Shown here piece after piece: positions 42,277 through 50,435 of a stretch of DNA of 64,000 bases. Source of the DNA: Parvularcula mediterranea (GTDB lineage Bacteria; Pseudomonadota; Alphaproteobacteria; Caulobacterales; Parvularculaceae). The notes below the pieces were generated by a model, which was given only the letters and a program-made list of their open reading frames with translations, did not search any database and was not told the origin of the DNA. A program made the translations under genes and the position numbers. The stretch covers positions 505,288 through 569,287 of the forward strand of contig NZ_JABFCX010000003.1 in the NCBI RefSeq assembly GCF_013085255.1. The letters are read 5' to 3'. Position 1 is the stretch's first letter; every line of letters begins with the position of its first letter.

Positions 42277-42339
42277 TTGACGGCGAATGCTGCAGCGCAC
42301 AGAAGCGCTCTTCGCAGTTCACTTGAGAAGGAGCGCCCC

Positions 42340-43374
42340 ATGCCGATCACAGTCGCCGTTGTCGGAGCCACCGGAATGGTCGGCCAGGAAGTGCTCTCAA
42401 TTCTGGCAGAGCGCCTCTTCCCCGCCGACGACGTTGTCGCCCTCGCCTCGCGCCGTTCCGTTGGCCGCGAGGTCAGCTATGGCGACCGTACGCTGACCTG
42501 CAAGGACATCGAGCAATACGACTTTGGCGGAGCGACCATCGCGATCCTCGCCGCTGGTGGTGACACGGCCAAGGAATGGGCGCCGAAGATCGCGGCCAAG
42601 GGCTGCATCGTCATCGACAACTCCTCCGCCTTCCGTCTGGACCCGGACGTTCCGCTGGTCATCCCCGAGGTGAACCCTGATGCCATCGAAGGCTTCAGCA
42701 AGCGGAACATCGTCGCGAACCCCAACTGCTCCACTGCGCAGCTCCTCGTCGCGCTGAAGCCGCTGCACGACGCGGCGACCATCAAACGTGTCGTTGTTGC
42801 GACCTATCAATCCGTATCCGGAGCAGGCAAGGACGCGGCCGATGAGCTCTTCCGCCAGACGAAGGGCATCTTCGTCGGGGATGACGCGACCCCGGAGCAA
42901 TTTACCAAGCAGATCGCGTTCAACGTGATCCCGCACATCGACGTCTTCCTCGACGATGGTTCGACCAAGGAAGAATTCAAGATGGTCGCGGAGACCAAGA
43001 AGATCCTCGACAAGAACATCAAGCTGACCGCCACTGCAGTCCGCGTCCCTGTGTTCGTCGGTCACTCAGAAGCTGTGAACATCGAGTTCGAGAAACCGCT
43101 GAGCGCCACCGAGGCTCGCAAGATCCTGCGGGAGTCGCCGGGCTGTCTCGTGGTCGATAAGCGCGAGGATGGCGGCTACGTCACGCCGGTCGAGTGCGTC
43201 GGTGACTTCGCCACCTTCATCAGCCGCATCCGCGAGGACTCGACGGTGGAGAACGGCCTCAACCTCTGGGTCGTCTCGGACAATCTGAGGAAAGGCGCGG
43301 CGCTGAACACCGTGCAGATTGCCGAGCTCCTCCTCAACCGCGGCCTCCTCGGCGAGAAAGTGCAGATGCACTAA
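42340..43374 (+). CDS. asd: Aspartate-semialdehyde dehydrogenase
   Basis: Makes aspartate semialdehyde for lysine, threonine, methionine and diaminopimelate. The 344-residue protein has the NADP-binding start VAVVGATGMVGQEVL, the active cysteine C130 in ANPNCSTAQ, the substrate-binding EVNPDAI and ATYQSVSGAGKDA, and the late histidine region PVFVGHSEAVNIE. The ATG at 42340 has GAAGGAG at 42326-42333; the longer frame runs into the MITE-like element. It stands alone, just downstream of that element, which ends 64 bases before the ATG. Confidence 0.96.
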   Translation: MPITVAVVGATGMVGQEVLSILAERLFPADDVVALASRRSVGREVSYGDRTLTCKDIEQYDFGGATIAILAAGGDTAKEWAPKIAAKGCIVIDNSSAFRLDPDVPLVIPEVNPDAIEGFSKRNIVANPNCSTAQLLVALKPLHDAATIKRVVVATYQSVSGAGKDAADELFRQTKGIFVGDDATPEQFTKQIAFNVIPHIDVFLDDGSTKEEFKMVAETKKILDKNIKLTATAVRVPVFVGHSEAVNIEFEKPLSATEARKILRESPGCLVVDKREDGGYVTPVECVGDFATFISRIREDSTVENGLNLWVVSDNLRKGAALNTVQIAELLLNRGLLGEKVQMH

Positions 43375-43453
43375 GCGGCGGGTTCGTCGCTTCCTCAGGG
43401 GCGTTGGTCGCAGCGCCCCTAGCCTCCCTGCCCTCCCTTCAGGAGAAGGCGGC

Positions 43454-43930
43454 ATGGGCATGTTTCTCTCCGCACTCCTCCTATCCTCCGCCTCGCCATG
43501 CGCAGCGGAGGTCTACCGGCAGTTCGATTTCTGGGTCGGGACCTGGGACATCTACGCAGGTGACCAGCTCGCAGGCCGGAGCGAGATCGCCGTCATCGAG
43601 AACGGCTGCGCCATCGAGCAGCGCTGGACCTCGGCCACCGGCGCAACCGGGCGGAGCATCAGCCACTACGACCACGCGGACCAGTCCTGGCACCAGACCT
43701 GGGTCGGAGAAGCCTTCTCCGTCCTGATGTCCGGCGGCCTCGACCGGGAAGGCGCCATGAGCCTCAAGGGCACGGTCTCTGCCTTCGGCCAGCCCTTCAC
43801 CTCGAAGTATAAGGGGCGCTGGAAGCCGGTGGGCGATGACCGGATCGAGCAGCGCTTCGACTTCGTCGACCCCGAGACCGGAGAGTGGCGTCTCTGGTTC
43901 GAGGGACATTCGGAGCGGGTTCAGGACTGA
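43454..43930 (+). CDS. Secreted lipocalin-like (DUF1579-type) protein, paralogue 1
   Basis: A 158-residue exported protein with signal peptide MGMFLSALLLSSASPCAA. The body starts VYRQFDFWVGTWDIY, the hallmark of a beta-barrel family often called DUF1579 or 'DUF1579-like'. It contains alternating strands with TYC-like cysteine (ENGCAIEQRWTS) and ends ...GEWRLWFEGHSERVQ. The start at 43454 has AGGAGAAGGCGG before it. The next gene encodes a paralogue with the same layout, so the pair arose by tandem duplication. Function unknown. Confidence 0.75.
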   Translation: MGMFLSALLLSSASPCAAEVYRQFDFWVGTWDIYAGDQLAGRSEIAVIENGCAIEQRWTSATGATGRSISHYDHADQSWHQTWVGEAFSVLMSGGLDREGAMSLKGTVSAFGQPFTSKYKGRWKPVGDDRIEQRFDFVDPETGEWRLWFEGHSERVQD

Positions 43931-43993
43931 AAAGGAAGCTTGCGGGATACCTCCTGAGCGGTGTCATCTCCCTGATGACCTCGGGAGGTTTTG

Positions 43994-44482
43994 ATGCTCA
44001 CAGCCCTACTCGCAGCCGCCAGCCTGCAGGCCCAGACACCGCCGTCCTGCGACGCGGACGCCTACCGCCAGTTCGACTTCTGGGTCGGCTCATGGGACGT
44101 CTACAACCCGCAAGACCAGAAGGTCGGTGAGAACACCATCACCTCCGAAGAGGCCGGCTGCCTGCTGGTCGAGCGCTGGACCGCATCGAGCGGCGGGACG
44201 GGGCAGAGCTACAACTACTACAATCCCGACACGGACGAATGGCGACAGGTCTGGGTCGCGAGAGGCTCGATCATTGACTACACCGGCGGCCTCGATGAGG
44301 ACGGCGCCATGGCGCTCGAAGGCACGCTGACCCCGCGCAGCGGCGGCAGCGCGCAACCCTTCCGTGGGCGCTGGGCACCGCTGGAAGACGGCTCGGTCCA
44401 GCAGACCTTCTGGCTGAAAAACGCGCAGACCGGGGCATGGGATGTCTGGTTCGACGGGAACTACCTCCGGCGGGAAGACTGA
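43994..44482 (+). CDS. Secreted lipocalin-like (DUF1579-type) protein, paralogue 2
   Basis: A 162-residue exported protein (signal peptide MLTALLAAASLQAQ). It shares with its neighbour YRQFDFWVGSWDVY, ...ENTITSEEAGCLLVERWT and a C-terminal GAWDVWFDGNYLRRED. A TTG one codon upstream is possible, but GGGAGG at 43983-43988 fits the ATG at 43994. The gap to the preceding paralogue is 63 bases, so co-transcription is plausible. Function unknown. Confidence 0.75.
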   Translation: MLTALLAAASLQAQTPPSCDADAYRQFDFWVGSWDVYNPQDQKVGENTITSEEAGCLLVERWTASSGGTGQSYNYYNPDTDEWRQVWVARGSIIDYTGGLDEDGAMALEGTLTPRSGGSAQPFRGRWAPLEDGSVQQTFWLKNAQTGAWDVWFDGNYLRRED

Positions 44483-44552
44483 CACGCTGACGCGCCGGTG
44501 AACGATCCCCACCGCCCGCTGTTCTCTTCATGAGCAATCAGCGGAGGCGACT

Positions 44553-44903
44553 ATGGCTACCATCGAGAAACTGAACGCAAGTGAGCACCACCCGGGAAGC
44601 CACGGCGAAGCGCTGGCCATGACCAATGGCGACATGGCGATGCGTGTCTGGAACGAAGGCAAGGTCGAGAAGTCCGACCTCCACGCCTCGGACTATGAGA
44701 CCATCGGCTACGTCATCGATGGCACCGCAATCCTGCATTCCGAAGAAGGCCCCCTGCACCTCACCAAGGGTGACAGCTGGCGCGTGCCCAAGGGCGTGAT
44801 GCATGGATATGAGATCGAGACGAGCTTCCGCGCCGTCGAAGTGACGAGCCCGCCCGCTCGCGGTGCAGCGCTCGGCGCGACGAACGCAACGTCCGTCAAC
44901 TGA
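44553..44903 (+). CDS. Cupin-domain protein
   Basis: A 116-residue single cupin barrel. Motif 1 is like ETIGYVIDGTAILHSEEGPLHL and motif 2 like GDSWRVPKGVMHGYEI, with the metal-binding histidine in MHGYEI. Motif 1 keeps few of the usual histidines, so metal binding is doubtful. Small cupins of this type bind sugars or other small ligands; no substrate is predicted. GGAGGCG precedes the ATG. Confidence 0.8.
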   Translation: MATIEKLNASEHHPGSHGEALAMTNGDMAMRVWNEGKVEKSDLHASDYETIGYVIDGTAILHSEEGPLHLTKGDSWRVPKGVMHGYEIETSFRAVEVTSPPARGAALGATNATSVN

Positions 44904-44941
44904 ACGAACTTCTGACCTTCACGACGCCGCTTGGCGTCATT

Positions 44942-45934
44942 GTGGCCTTCGCCCTCGCGGCGGGGATCATTTTGCTGGCCGGGATCAGGCTCTCGGTGGT
45001 GGCTGATCAGCTCGCCGACAGGACGGGCCTCGGTGAAGCCATTGTCGGAAGCGTGCTCCTCGGCGCCGCGACATCGCTCTCTGGACTGACCATGTCGGTG
45101 ACGGCCGCTTGGCAGGGGTATGCGGAGCTTGCGATCTCCAATTCCCTCGGCGGCATCGCGGCGCAGACGCTGTTCCTTGCGGCGGCCGACATCGTGTACC
45201 GCAGGGCCAATCTCGAACACGCTGCTGCCAGCCTTGAGAACATGCTGCAGGGTACGGTGCTGATCGGTGCCCTCTCCCTCATTGTCCTCGCCATTGCAGT
45301 GCCTGAGCTGAGCTTCCTTGGCCTGCACCCCGTGACCCCGGCGATCTTCGGGTTCTACCTCTTAGGGCTCGGCGTCACGAAGAACGCGCGGGAGACCCCC
45401 GGCTGGCGCGCGGAGAGAACCCGCGAGACCGAGACAGACGAGCCTGACCCGCAGGCGCAGGACCTGTCACTCCCGAGGCTGATCATTTCTTTCGTACTGC
45501 TCGCCGCCGTGACCGCCATGGGCGGCTTCCTCGTCAGCCGCGCTGCGGAGGGGGCGATCCTCGTCTTCTCACTGAGCGAGAGCGTGGCAGGCGCGTTCCT
45601 GACGGCCATCGTCACGTCGCTGCCGGAGCTCGTTACGACCATTGCTGCGGTGAGGCGCGGTGCACTGACTTTGGCAGTGGGGGGCATCATCGGCGGCAAT
45701 GCCTTCGATACGCTTTTCGTGGCGGCGTCGGACGTCGCCTACCGTGAGGGCTCGATCTACGCCGCCGTGGGGGAGAAGCAGCTCTTCCTGATCGGCCTCA
45801 CGGTGGCGATGACCGCCGTCTTGCTGATGGGCTTGCTGAGGCGACAGAAGGAAGGCTTCGGCCGCATAGGCTTCGAGACCGTCCTCATCATCGGCCTCTA
45901 CCTCGCGGGCTCTTCGATACTGATCATGCGTTGA
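44942..45934 (+). CDS. CaCA-family sodium/calcium exchanger-like protein
   Basis: A membrane antiporter of the cation:cation exchanger type, with two repeats of about five helices. Each repeat has an alpha-like motif: GSVLLGAATSLSGLTMSVTAAWQG in the first half and AFLTAIVTSLPELVTTIAAVRRGA in the second, with NSLGG and GGNAFDTLF. Glu of the second repeat is kept; the first has SGL where Glu is common. The start is unsure: GTG at 44942 cuts the first helix, while the frame is open upstream to CTG 44900, which overlaps the cupin stop and would give LNELLTFTTPLGV. Confidence 0.82.
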   Translation: MAFALAAGIILLAGIRLSVVADQLADRTGLGEAIVGSVLLGAATSLSGLTMSVTAAWQGYAELAISNSLGGIAAQTLFLAAADIVYRRANLEHAAASLENMLQGTVLIGALSLIVLAIAVPELSFLGLHPVTPAIFGFYLLGLGVTKNARETPGWRAERTRETETDEPDPQAQDLSLPRLIISFVLLAAVTAMGGFLVSRAAEGAILVFSLSESVAGAFLTAIVTSLPELVTTIAAVRRGALTLAVGGIIGGNAFDTLFVAASDVAYREGSIYAAVGEKQLFLIGLTVAMTAVLLMGLLRRQKEGFGRIGFETVLIIGLYLAGSSILIMR

Positions 45935-46068
45935 AAGCCGCCGGCCTTGGCGTCGGACTTGGCCGAGAACGCCCACAGCGCGAATGCCGCGCCGACCACC
46001 ACGAGGGCCACACGGCCCCAGATGGGGCGGCGGCGGAATACGTACTTACGCTGTGCGAGGCTCGACAT
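45898..46068 (-). CDS. Small one-helix membrane protein (56 residues)
   Basis: Reads MSSLAQRKYVFRRRPIWG, then a single hydrophobic helix (VALVVVGAAFALWAF, about residues 20-34), then a polar tail (FSAKSDAKAGG...). GGGAGGT lies eight bases upstream of the ATG at 46068. The stop is TAG at 45898-45900, inside the end of the convergent exchanger gene (37-base overlap). Basic-in, one-helix topology. Unknown function. Reality rests on the strong ribosome-binding site and clean topology. Confidence 0.6.
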   Translation of the reverse strand: MSSLAQRKYVFRRRPIWGRVALVVVGAAFALWAFSAKSDAKAGGFQRMISIEEPAR

Positions 46069-46130
46069 GGCGACCTCCCGAAAAACCTGATCTTCGGAAG
46101 CTCGCCTAGGATTGGGGCCCGATTAGGGCA

Positions 46131-46160
46131 CGATCGGGACGCTTTGGGGCGCCCCGATCG
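46131..46160 (-). terminator. Possible terminator of phaB
   Basis: CGATCGGG (46131-46138) and CCCGATCG (46153-46160) can pair around a 14-base loop that itself contains the palindrome GGGGCGCCCC. It starts six bases after the phaB stop. There is no T-run, so the case is weak. Confidence 0.35.
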
Positions 46161-46166
46161 AAAGCG

Positions 46167-46892
46167 TTAGGCGGCGATGTACTGGCCGCCGTTCTGGCTG
46201 AGGGTTGCGCCGGTGATGAAGCCTGCGTCGTCGCCAGCGAGGAAGCTCACCGCAGCAGCGATCTCTTCAGGCTGGCCAAGACGGCCGACCGGGATGCCGG
46301 CGACGATCGAATCGAGGACTTCCTGCTTCATCGCGCCGACCATCTCGGTCTCGATGTAGCCAGGAGCGATGGCGTTCACGGTGATGCCCTTGCGTGCGCA
46401 TTCCTGAGCGAGGGCGCGGGTGAAGCCGATGAGGCCTGCCTTGGCGGCGGAGTAGTTGGTTTGACCGAACTGGCCTTTCTGGCCGTTGATCGACGAGATG
46501 TTGATGATCCGGCCGAAGCTGCGGTCGCGCATGCCGTTGATGACCGGGCGGGTCATGTTGAAGGCGGAATCGAGGTTGGTGGAGATCACCTGGCCCCACT
46601 GCTCGGCCGTCATCTTGTGGAAAGCACCATCGCGGGTGATGCCGGCATTGTTGACGAGGACCGAGACGCCGCCATGGTCGCTCTCGATCTGGCCGATCAC
46701 CTCTTCACAGGCTTTCGCGTCGGAGACGTCGCACTGGTAGGTAGCGACACCGATCTCGTCGGCGCACTTCTTGGCTGCCTCGGCGTTGCCGCCATAGATC
46801 GCCGCGACGGCCATGCCGTCTTCTTTGAGGCGCTTCGAAATGGCGTAGCCGATACCGCGGGTACCGCCGGTGACGATGGCAAGCTTGCTCAT
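46167..46892 (-). CDS. phaB: Acetoacetyl-CoA reductase
   Basis: A 241-residue SDR enzyme that reduces acetoacetyl-CoA to (R)-3-hydroxybutyryl-CoA for polyhydroxybutyrate. TGGTRGIG (8-15), NNAG (81-84), S134, Y147 and K151 are in place, and FGQTNYSAAKAGLIGFTRALAQE with VNAIAPGYIETEMV is characteristic of PhaB. GGGAAAAT precedes the ATG. phaA lies 1.2 kb upstream, separated by three small lipoprotein genes in the same direction, instead of being adjacent. Confidence 0.94.
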   Translation of the reverse strand: MSKLAIVTGGTRGIGYAISKRLKEDGMAVAAIYGGNAEAAKKCADEIGVATYQCDVSDAKACEEVIGQIESDHGGVSVLVNNAGITRDGAFHKMTAEQWGQVISTNLDSAFNMTRPVINGMRDRSFGRIINISSINGQKGQFGQTNYSAAKAGLIGFTRALAQECARKGITVNAIAPGYIETEMVGAMKQEVLDSIVAGIPVGRLGQPEEIAAAVSFLAGDDAGFITGATLSQNGGQYIAA

Positions 46893-47020
46893 GGGATTTT
46901 CCCTCTTCTGCTCGCGGCCTCTCGAAGGGGCCGCCTTTTGAATTCGGGCCGACCCTTAGCGCCACGGTGCGCGATGGAAAGCGCTGAGCGCAGTTGTCCC
47001 GGATGTGTGAACCGTTTGGT

Positions 47021-47329
47021 TCAGAGCATCCCGCTCGCCGCCGAAGCTCCGCAGTCGAAACCTGCTGCCCGGGTGTCCGGCGAACCTGCCCGGCGGCCAT
47101 CGATCATAGCAGCGCGATCCGCTTGTGCGTCGATCTCTTCCTGACAGGCTTCGTTCTTGCGGGTCGTCTCGACGACCACGCGCTCTTCCTCCCGCTCCAT
47201 GCAGCGGTCGAAGGCATCGCCCGTGCGGCTCTTGCAGGTCGCGAACGCTTCGCTCTTGGCATAGCGCTCCATGCTCATGCAGCCGGGGGCGAGGAGGAGA
47301 AGTGGGAGAACGAACATGGGCTGGCGCAT
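47021..47329 (-). CDS. Small lipoprotein
   Basis: A 102-residue predicted lipoprotein. The signal peptide ends with lipobox LAPGC (C17). After it come a charged helical part (ERYAKSEAFATCKSRTGDAFDRCMEREEERVV) with two cysteines ten residues apart, one more in NEACQEE, and a Gly/Ala/Ser-rich end. I do not recognise the family. GGAGACCTCT-like sequence lies upstream. It is the last of three small lipoprotein genes. Confidence 0.65.
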   Translation of the reverse strand: MRQPMFVLPLLLLAPGCMSMERYAKSEAFATCKSRTGDAFDRCMEREEERVVVETTRKNEACQEEIDAQADRAAMIDGRRAGSPDTRAAGFDCGASAASGML

Positions 47330-47338
47330 GGGAGACCT

Positions 47339-47590
47339 CTAGCAGCGCTGCGGTTGGACGTCGGGGAGCTGCGAGCGTCGGACCGTGCGCTCATCGACCC
47401 CGTAGCCCTGAGCGACCTCAGCCTCGCTCGGCCGCATCTCGTCCTGCACGCAGGCTGCCTCGTCGAGGCGCACTTCCTCTGGCTCAGGCGGCTGCGGCGG
47501 GAGGCACCCGCAGGCGACGGGAGGCATCGACGCGCAGGCCGATGCGAGGACCACAGCGAGAGAGGGAAGCAGGATACGACGGGAACGCAT
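47339..47590 (-). CDS. Small Cys- and Pro-rich lipoprotein
   Basis: An 83-residue predicted lipoprotein (lipobox LASAC near residue 19). The next stretch is cysteine- and proline-rich (ACGCLPPQPPEPEE), with further cysteines in EAACVQDE and at the C-terminus (QPQRC). The ATG at 47590 follows GAGCCTCCCC; the frame open to 47659 lacks a signal. It lies nine bases upstream of the next lipoprotein gene, so a shared transcript is likely. Family unknown. Confidence 0.6.
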   Translation of the reverse strand: MRSRRILLPSLAVVLASACASMPPVACGCLPPQPPEPEEVRLDEAACVQDEMRPSEAEVAQGYGVDERTVRRSQLPDVQPQRC

Positions 47591-47659
47591 GGGGAGGCTC
47601 TCCAGTGACCTGCTGGAACCCTCCCCCGTCTCCCCCTCCCCGGCAAGGCTGGTCGGCAC

Positions 47660-47687
47660 AAAAAAAGAGGCGCCGCAGAGGGCGCCT
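47660..47687 (-). terminator. Terminator of the 60-residue lipoprotein gene
   Basis: On the minus strand AGGCGCC, loop CTCTGC, GGCGCCT, then TCTTTTTTT. The stem is 47668-47674 with 47681-47687, and the A-run on the plus strand is 47660-47666. It is 41 bases past the stop at 47729. Confidence 0.8.
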
Positions 47688-47728
47688 TTGGAGTTCGGAT
47701 GCGCCAGCTGGCGCTGTCCGACGATCTC

Positions 47729-47911
47729 TTAGTTGTTGGCTTTTTCGTCAGCGAGGCAGATCGAGCGCATACGCGGGTCGGTCTTGGCCTGGCAGTCGCG
47801 GATCTGTTCGGTCGTCGCGGTTTCGAAGCCTTGCGGTCCGGTCGAGGAGCAGGCTGCGAGGGTGCAGGCAACGGCGAGCGCGGATGCGGCCTTAATGGCG
47901 GTCTTGAACAT
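47729..47911 (-). CDS. Small lipoprotein (60 residues)
   Basis: A 60-residue predicted lipoprotein: signal peptide MFKTAIKAASALAVACTLAAC with lipobox LAAC, then a short mature part with two cysteines (RDCQAKTDPRMRSICLADEKANN). AGGAG precedes the ATG at 47911. The same CxxK(T)...RxxxC pattern turns up in tiny alphaproteobacterial lipoproteins, but I cannot name a family. It has its own terminator. Confidence 0.7.
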   Translation of the reverse strand: MFKTAIKAASALAVACTLAACSSTGPQGFETATTEQIRDCQAKTDPRMRSICLADEKANN

Positions 47912-47997
47912 GGGATCACTCCTGGCGGTCAGGGGGGCGGCGGATCCGCTTCCCTCAGGAGGGGAGATGCATGGCTCGCCGTGATGATCCACGAAGA

Positions 47998-48030
47998 ACG
48001 CCCTTGATAGGGGTTTCCTATCAAGGGCGT
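47998..48030. repeat. Perfect 14-bp inverted repeat downstream of phaA
   Basis: ACGCCCTTGATAGG (47998-48011), loop GGTTT, CCTATCAAGGGCGT (48017-48030). It lies 71 bases beyond the phaA stop and 87 bases before the lipoprotein start. No T-run follows in either direction, so it may be a Rho-aided terminator, an RNA-stabilising hairpin or an operator. Confidence 0.7.
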
Positions 48031-48100
48031 CAGATGTGTGCTATTGCACCCAATGGGATCGGCTAAGACGGTGCGCACCTGCGCACCTTCCTGCCTTTGG

Positions 48101-49282
48101 TCAGTGCATGCGCTCGACGCACATGGCGACGCCCATGCCGCCGCCGATGCAGAGAGTCGCGAGGCCTTTGCTTACTTCGCGGCGGCCGAGCTCATGGAGC
48201 AGGGTGGTCAGGACCCGGGCGCCCGAAGCGCCGATCGGGTGGCCGAGCGCGATCGCGCCGCCATTGACGTTGACCTTCTCAGGATCCCAGCCGAGCTCCT
48301 TGCCCACCGAGAGAGCCTGCGCCGCAAACGCTTCGTTGGCTTCGATCAGGTCGAGATCGTTGAGCGACCAGCCAGCCTTCTCAAGCGCAAGGCGCGAAGC
48401 CGGAGCCGGGCCGATGCCCATGATCGCCGGGTCAACGCCGCAATGGGCAAAGCCTGCGATGCGCGCGAGCGGAGTGACGCCGCGCTTCTCGGCTTCGTCG
48501 AGGCTCATAAGGACAAGCGCTGCCGCACCGTCATTGAGGCCAGAAGCGTTGCCCGCCGTGACCGAGCCGTCCTTGGCGAAGGCCGGGCGCAGGCCGCCGA
48601 GCTTTTCAGCGGTCGTACCGCCGCGGATATACTCATCCTTGTCGAAGGTGATGTCGCCCTTGCGGTTCTTCACCGTGACGGCCGTGATTTCGGCGTCGAA
48701 GTGGCCCGCTTCCTGAGCTGCGGCGGCCTTCTGCTGCGATGCAGCCGCGAAAGCGTCCTGGTCATCGCGGGAGATCTGGTACTTCTCCGCGAGGTTCTCG
48801 GCCGTCTGACCCATGTGGTAGTTGTTGAAGGCATCCCAGAGGCCATCGACGATCATCGTGTCGACCATGGTCAGCGGGCCCATCTTGGTGCCATTGCGCA
48901 TGTTCTGGGCGTGCATCGCAGCCGACATGTTCTCCTGACCGCCAGCCACGACGATGTTGCCGTCGCCATTGCGGATAACCTGGGCGCCCAGCATCGCAGC
49001 GCGCAGGCCCGAGCCGCAGACCTGGTTGATGGTCATGGCCGGGCGCTCCTTCGCGACGCCGGCATTGATCGAAGCCTGGCGGGCCGGGTTCTGGCCGAGG
49101 CCAGCGGTCAGCACGTTGCCCATGATCACTTCGTCGACATTTTCACCGTCAACGCCAGCGCGGCTCAGCGCTTCCTTGATGGCCGTGGTGCCCAGTTCCG
49201 GGGCGGAAACAGGGCCTATCGTGCCGCCGAAGCTTCCGATCGGAGTCCTGACGGCGCTCGCAATAACAACATCCTGGCTCAT
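48101..49282 (-). CDS. phaA: Acetyl-CoA acetyltransferase (beta-ketothiolase)
   Basis: A 393-residue thiolase that joins two acetyl-CoA to acetoacetyl-CoA. The active cysteine C89 is in [10 protein letters not shown], the base histidine in [16 protein letters not shown], and the second cysteine in [11 protein letters not shown]. Synthetic versus degradative use is not certain, but the neighbourhood of phaR and phaB favours polyhydroxybutyrate synthesis. The ATG at 49282 follows AAGGAGAAG. It is divergent from phaR. Confidence 0.95.
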   Translation of the reverse strand: MSQDVVIASAVRTPIGSFGGTIGPVSAPELGTTAIKEALSRAGVDGENVDEVIMGNVLTAGLGQNPARQASINAGVAKERPAMTINQVCGSGLRAAMLGAQVIRNGDGNIVVAGGQENMSAAMHAQNMRNGTKMGPLTMVDTMIVDGLWDAFNNYHMGQTAENLAEKYQISRDDQDAFAAASQQKAAAAQEAGHFDAEITAVTVKNRKGDITFDKDEYIRGGTTAEKLGGLRPAFAKDGSVTAGNASGLNDGAAALVLMSLDEAEKRGVTPLARIAGFAHCGVDPAIMGIGPAPASRLALEKAGWSLNDLDLIEANEAFAAQALSVGKELGWDPEKVNVNGGAIALGHPIGASGARVLTTLLHELGRREVSKGLATLCIGGGMGVAMCVERMH

Positions 49283-49409
49283 GAACTTCTCCTTCACCGG
49301 GCACGTGCACAACGCATTTGCAGCACGTTTTGGTTCACCCGGTCTTTTCTCTCTAGCCACCATCGGCTATCGCAGTGCACCCGCGATACCCGCGAAAAAG
49401 GCGTTTCAC

Positions 49410-50012
49410 ATGGCTCTCGAACAACCTGGCACCTCCGAAGGCAACCCCGAAGCGCAGGATGGCGAGCCGATCGTCATCAAAAAATACGCGAACAGGCGGC
49501 TCTACAATACGCAGAGCTCGACCTACGTGACCCTCGAGACCCTCGCGACGATGGTGCGCCGCGGTGACGATTTCGTCGTCGTCGATGCGAAGTCAGGCGA
49601 CGACCTGACCCGCGCGGTCCTCGCCCAGATCATTTTCGAGCAGGAGACCAAGGGCCAGAACCTCCTGCCCGTCCGCTTCCTGCGCCAGCTCATCGGCCTC
49701 TACGGCGACAATTTACAGAGCTTCGTGCCAAGCTATCTCGAAGCGTCGATGGAAGCCTTCCGCAAGAACCAAGAAGCGATGCGCCAGTCCCTGTCCGAGG
49801 CGTTCCAGACCCCGGCTGGCGGGATGCAGATCTTCGAGAACGCCGCGCGCCAGAACATGGCCCTCTTCGAGCAGGGCATGGCGATGTTTGGCCTGAAGAC
49901 CCCCGAGCATGGCGGCCCCCACGGCGGCGGCATGCCTGCCAAAGAGGGCGAGGTCGAAGCCCTGCGTGCGGAGATCGACCGCCTGAAGGAAGAGCTTGCC
50001 AAGAAGGCTTAA
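49410..50012 (+). CDS. phaR: Polyhydroxyalkanoate synthesis repressor PhaR
   Basis: A 200-residue DNA- and granule-binding regulator. The N-terminal PhaR domain reads IVIKKYANRRLYNTQSSTYVTLETLATMVRRGDDFVV and is nearly invariant in the family. A granule-associated region (IIFEQETKGQNLLPVRFLRQLIGLYGDNLQSFVPSYLE) follows, and then a coiled-coil-prone tail (about 175-200). It represses phasin and granule genes until polymer is present. The ATG at 49410 has only a weak AAGGCG nearby. It is divergent from phaA, so the 127 bases between them may be its target. Confidence 0.95.
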   Translation: MALEQPGTSEGNPEAQDGEPIVIKKYANRRLYNTQSSTYVTLETLATMVRRGDDFVVVDAKSGDDLTRAVLAQIIFEQETKGQNLLPVRFLRQLIGLYGDNLQSFVPSYLEASMEAFRKNQEAMRQSLSEAFQTPAGGMQIFENAARQNMALFEQGMAMFGLKTPEHGGPHGGGMPAKEGEVEALRAEIDRLKEELAKKA

Positions 50013-50129
50013 GGGCCTTTTCGAAACTTCTGTAACGGAATGGCTTTTTCTTTTCTGTGCGGACCCTGATGGCGCGGTGCTTGCACCGTCGCCCGCATAA
50101 TCGCGTAGTGTTCAGATCAGGTCATTCTC

Positions 50130-50435
50130 ATGCGTATTGTACTGGCAAGCGCGGCGGTCATCGCCGCGGCAGCCATCCTCACCGAAACCAGCCTCACCCC
50201 TTCAGAAGCCGCCGACGACTTCTCCTCGCAAGTCGCAGCCAACGCATCGGACCCGTTTACGGCGTGGTTTGAGCTCGGGACCGTGTTCTCGGATGCTCCG
50301 TCGATCGCCTACCGGGATGTCCCTGGCGCTAGCTCCGGCCGGGTTTCAGACGGAACTTCAGGCTGCGGAAAGCGAAGCTCACCCACAGCATGCCGCGCAG
50401 GAGCGTCAGGAACCCAGGCGGATAGTGCCCCTTGA
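50130..50435 (+). CDS. Small exported protein (uncertain)
   Basis: A 101-residue ORF whose first 27 residues form a good signal peptide (MRIVLASAAVIAAAAILTET...PSEA). The mature part is acidic at first, then Gly/Ser-rich. The last third overlaps the convergent glycosyltransferase gene by 107 bases, and this section could be chance frame. AGGTCATTCTC lies before the ATG. Without relatives I cannot say where it really ends in evolution. Confidence 0.4.
   Translation: MRIVLASAAVIAAAAILTETSLTPSEAADDFSSQVAANASDPFTAWFELGTVFSDAPSIAYRDVPGASSGRVSDGTSGCGKRSSPTACRAGASGTQADSAP

Noticed and set aside
42103-42300. Minus-strand frame inside the MITE-like element
   Set aside because: It is a basic, low-complexity product of inverted-repeat sequence and does not respect element boundaries.
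48038-49567. 509-codon plus-strand frame opposite phaA
   Set aside because: Antisense to an intact thiolase with its catalytic cysteine, and no family pattern was seen.
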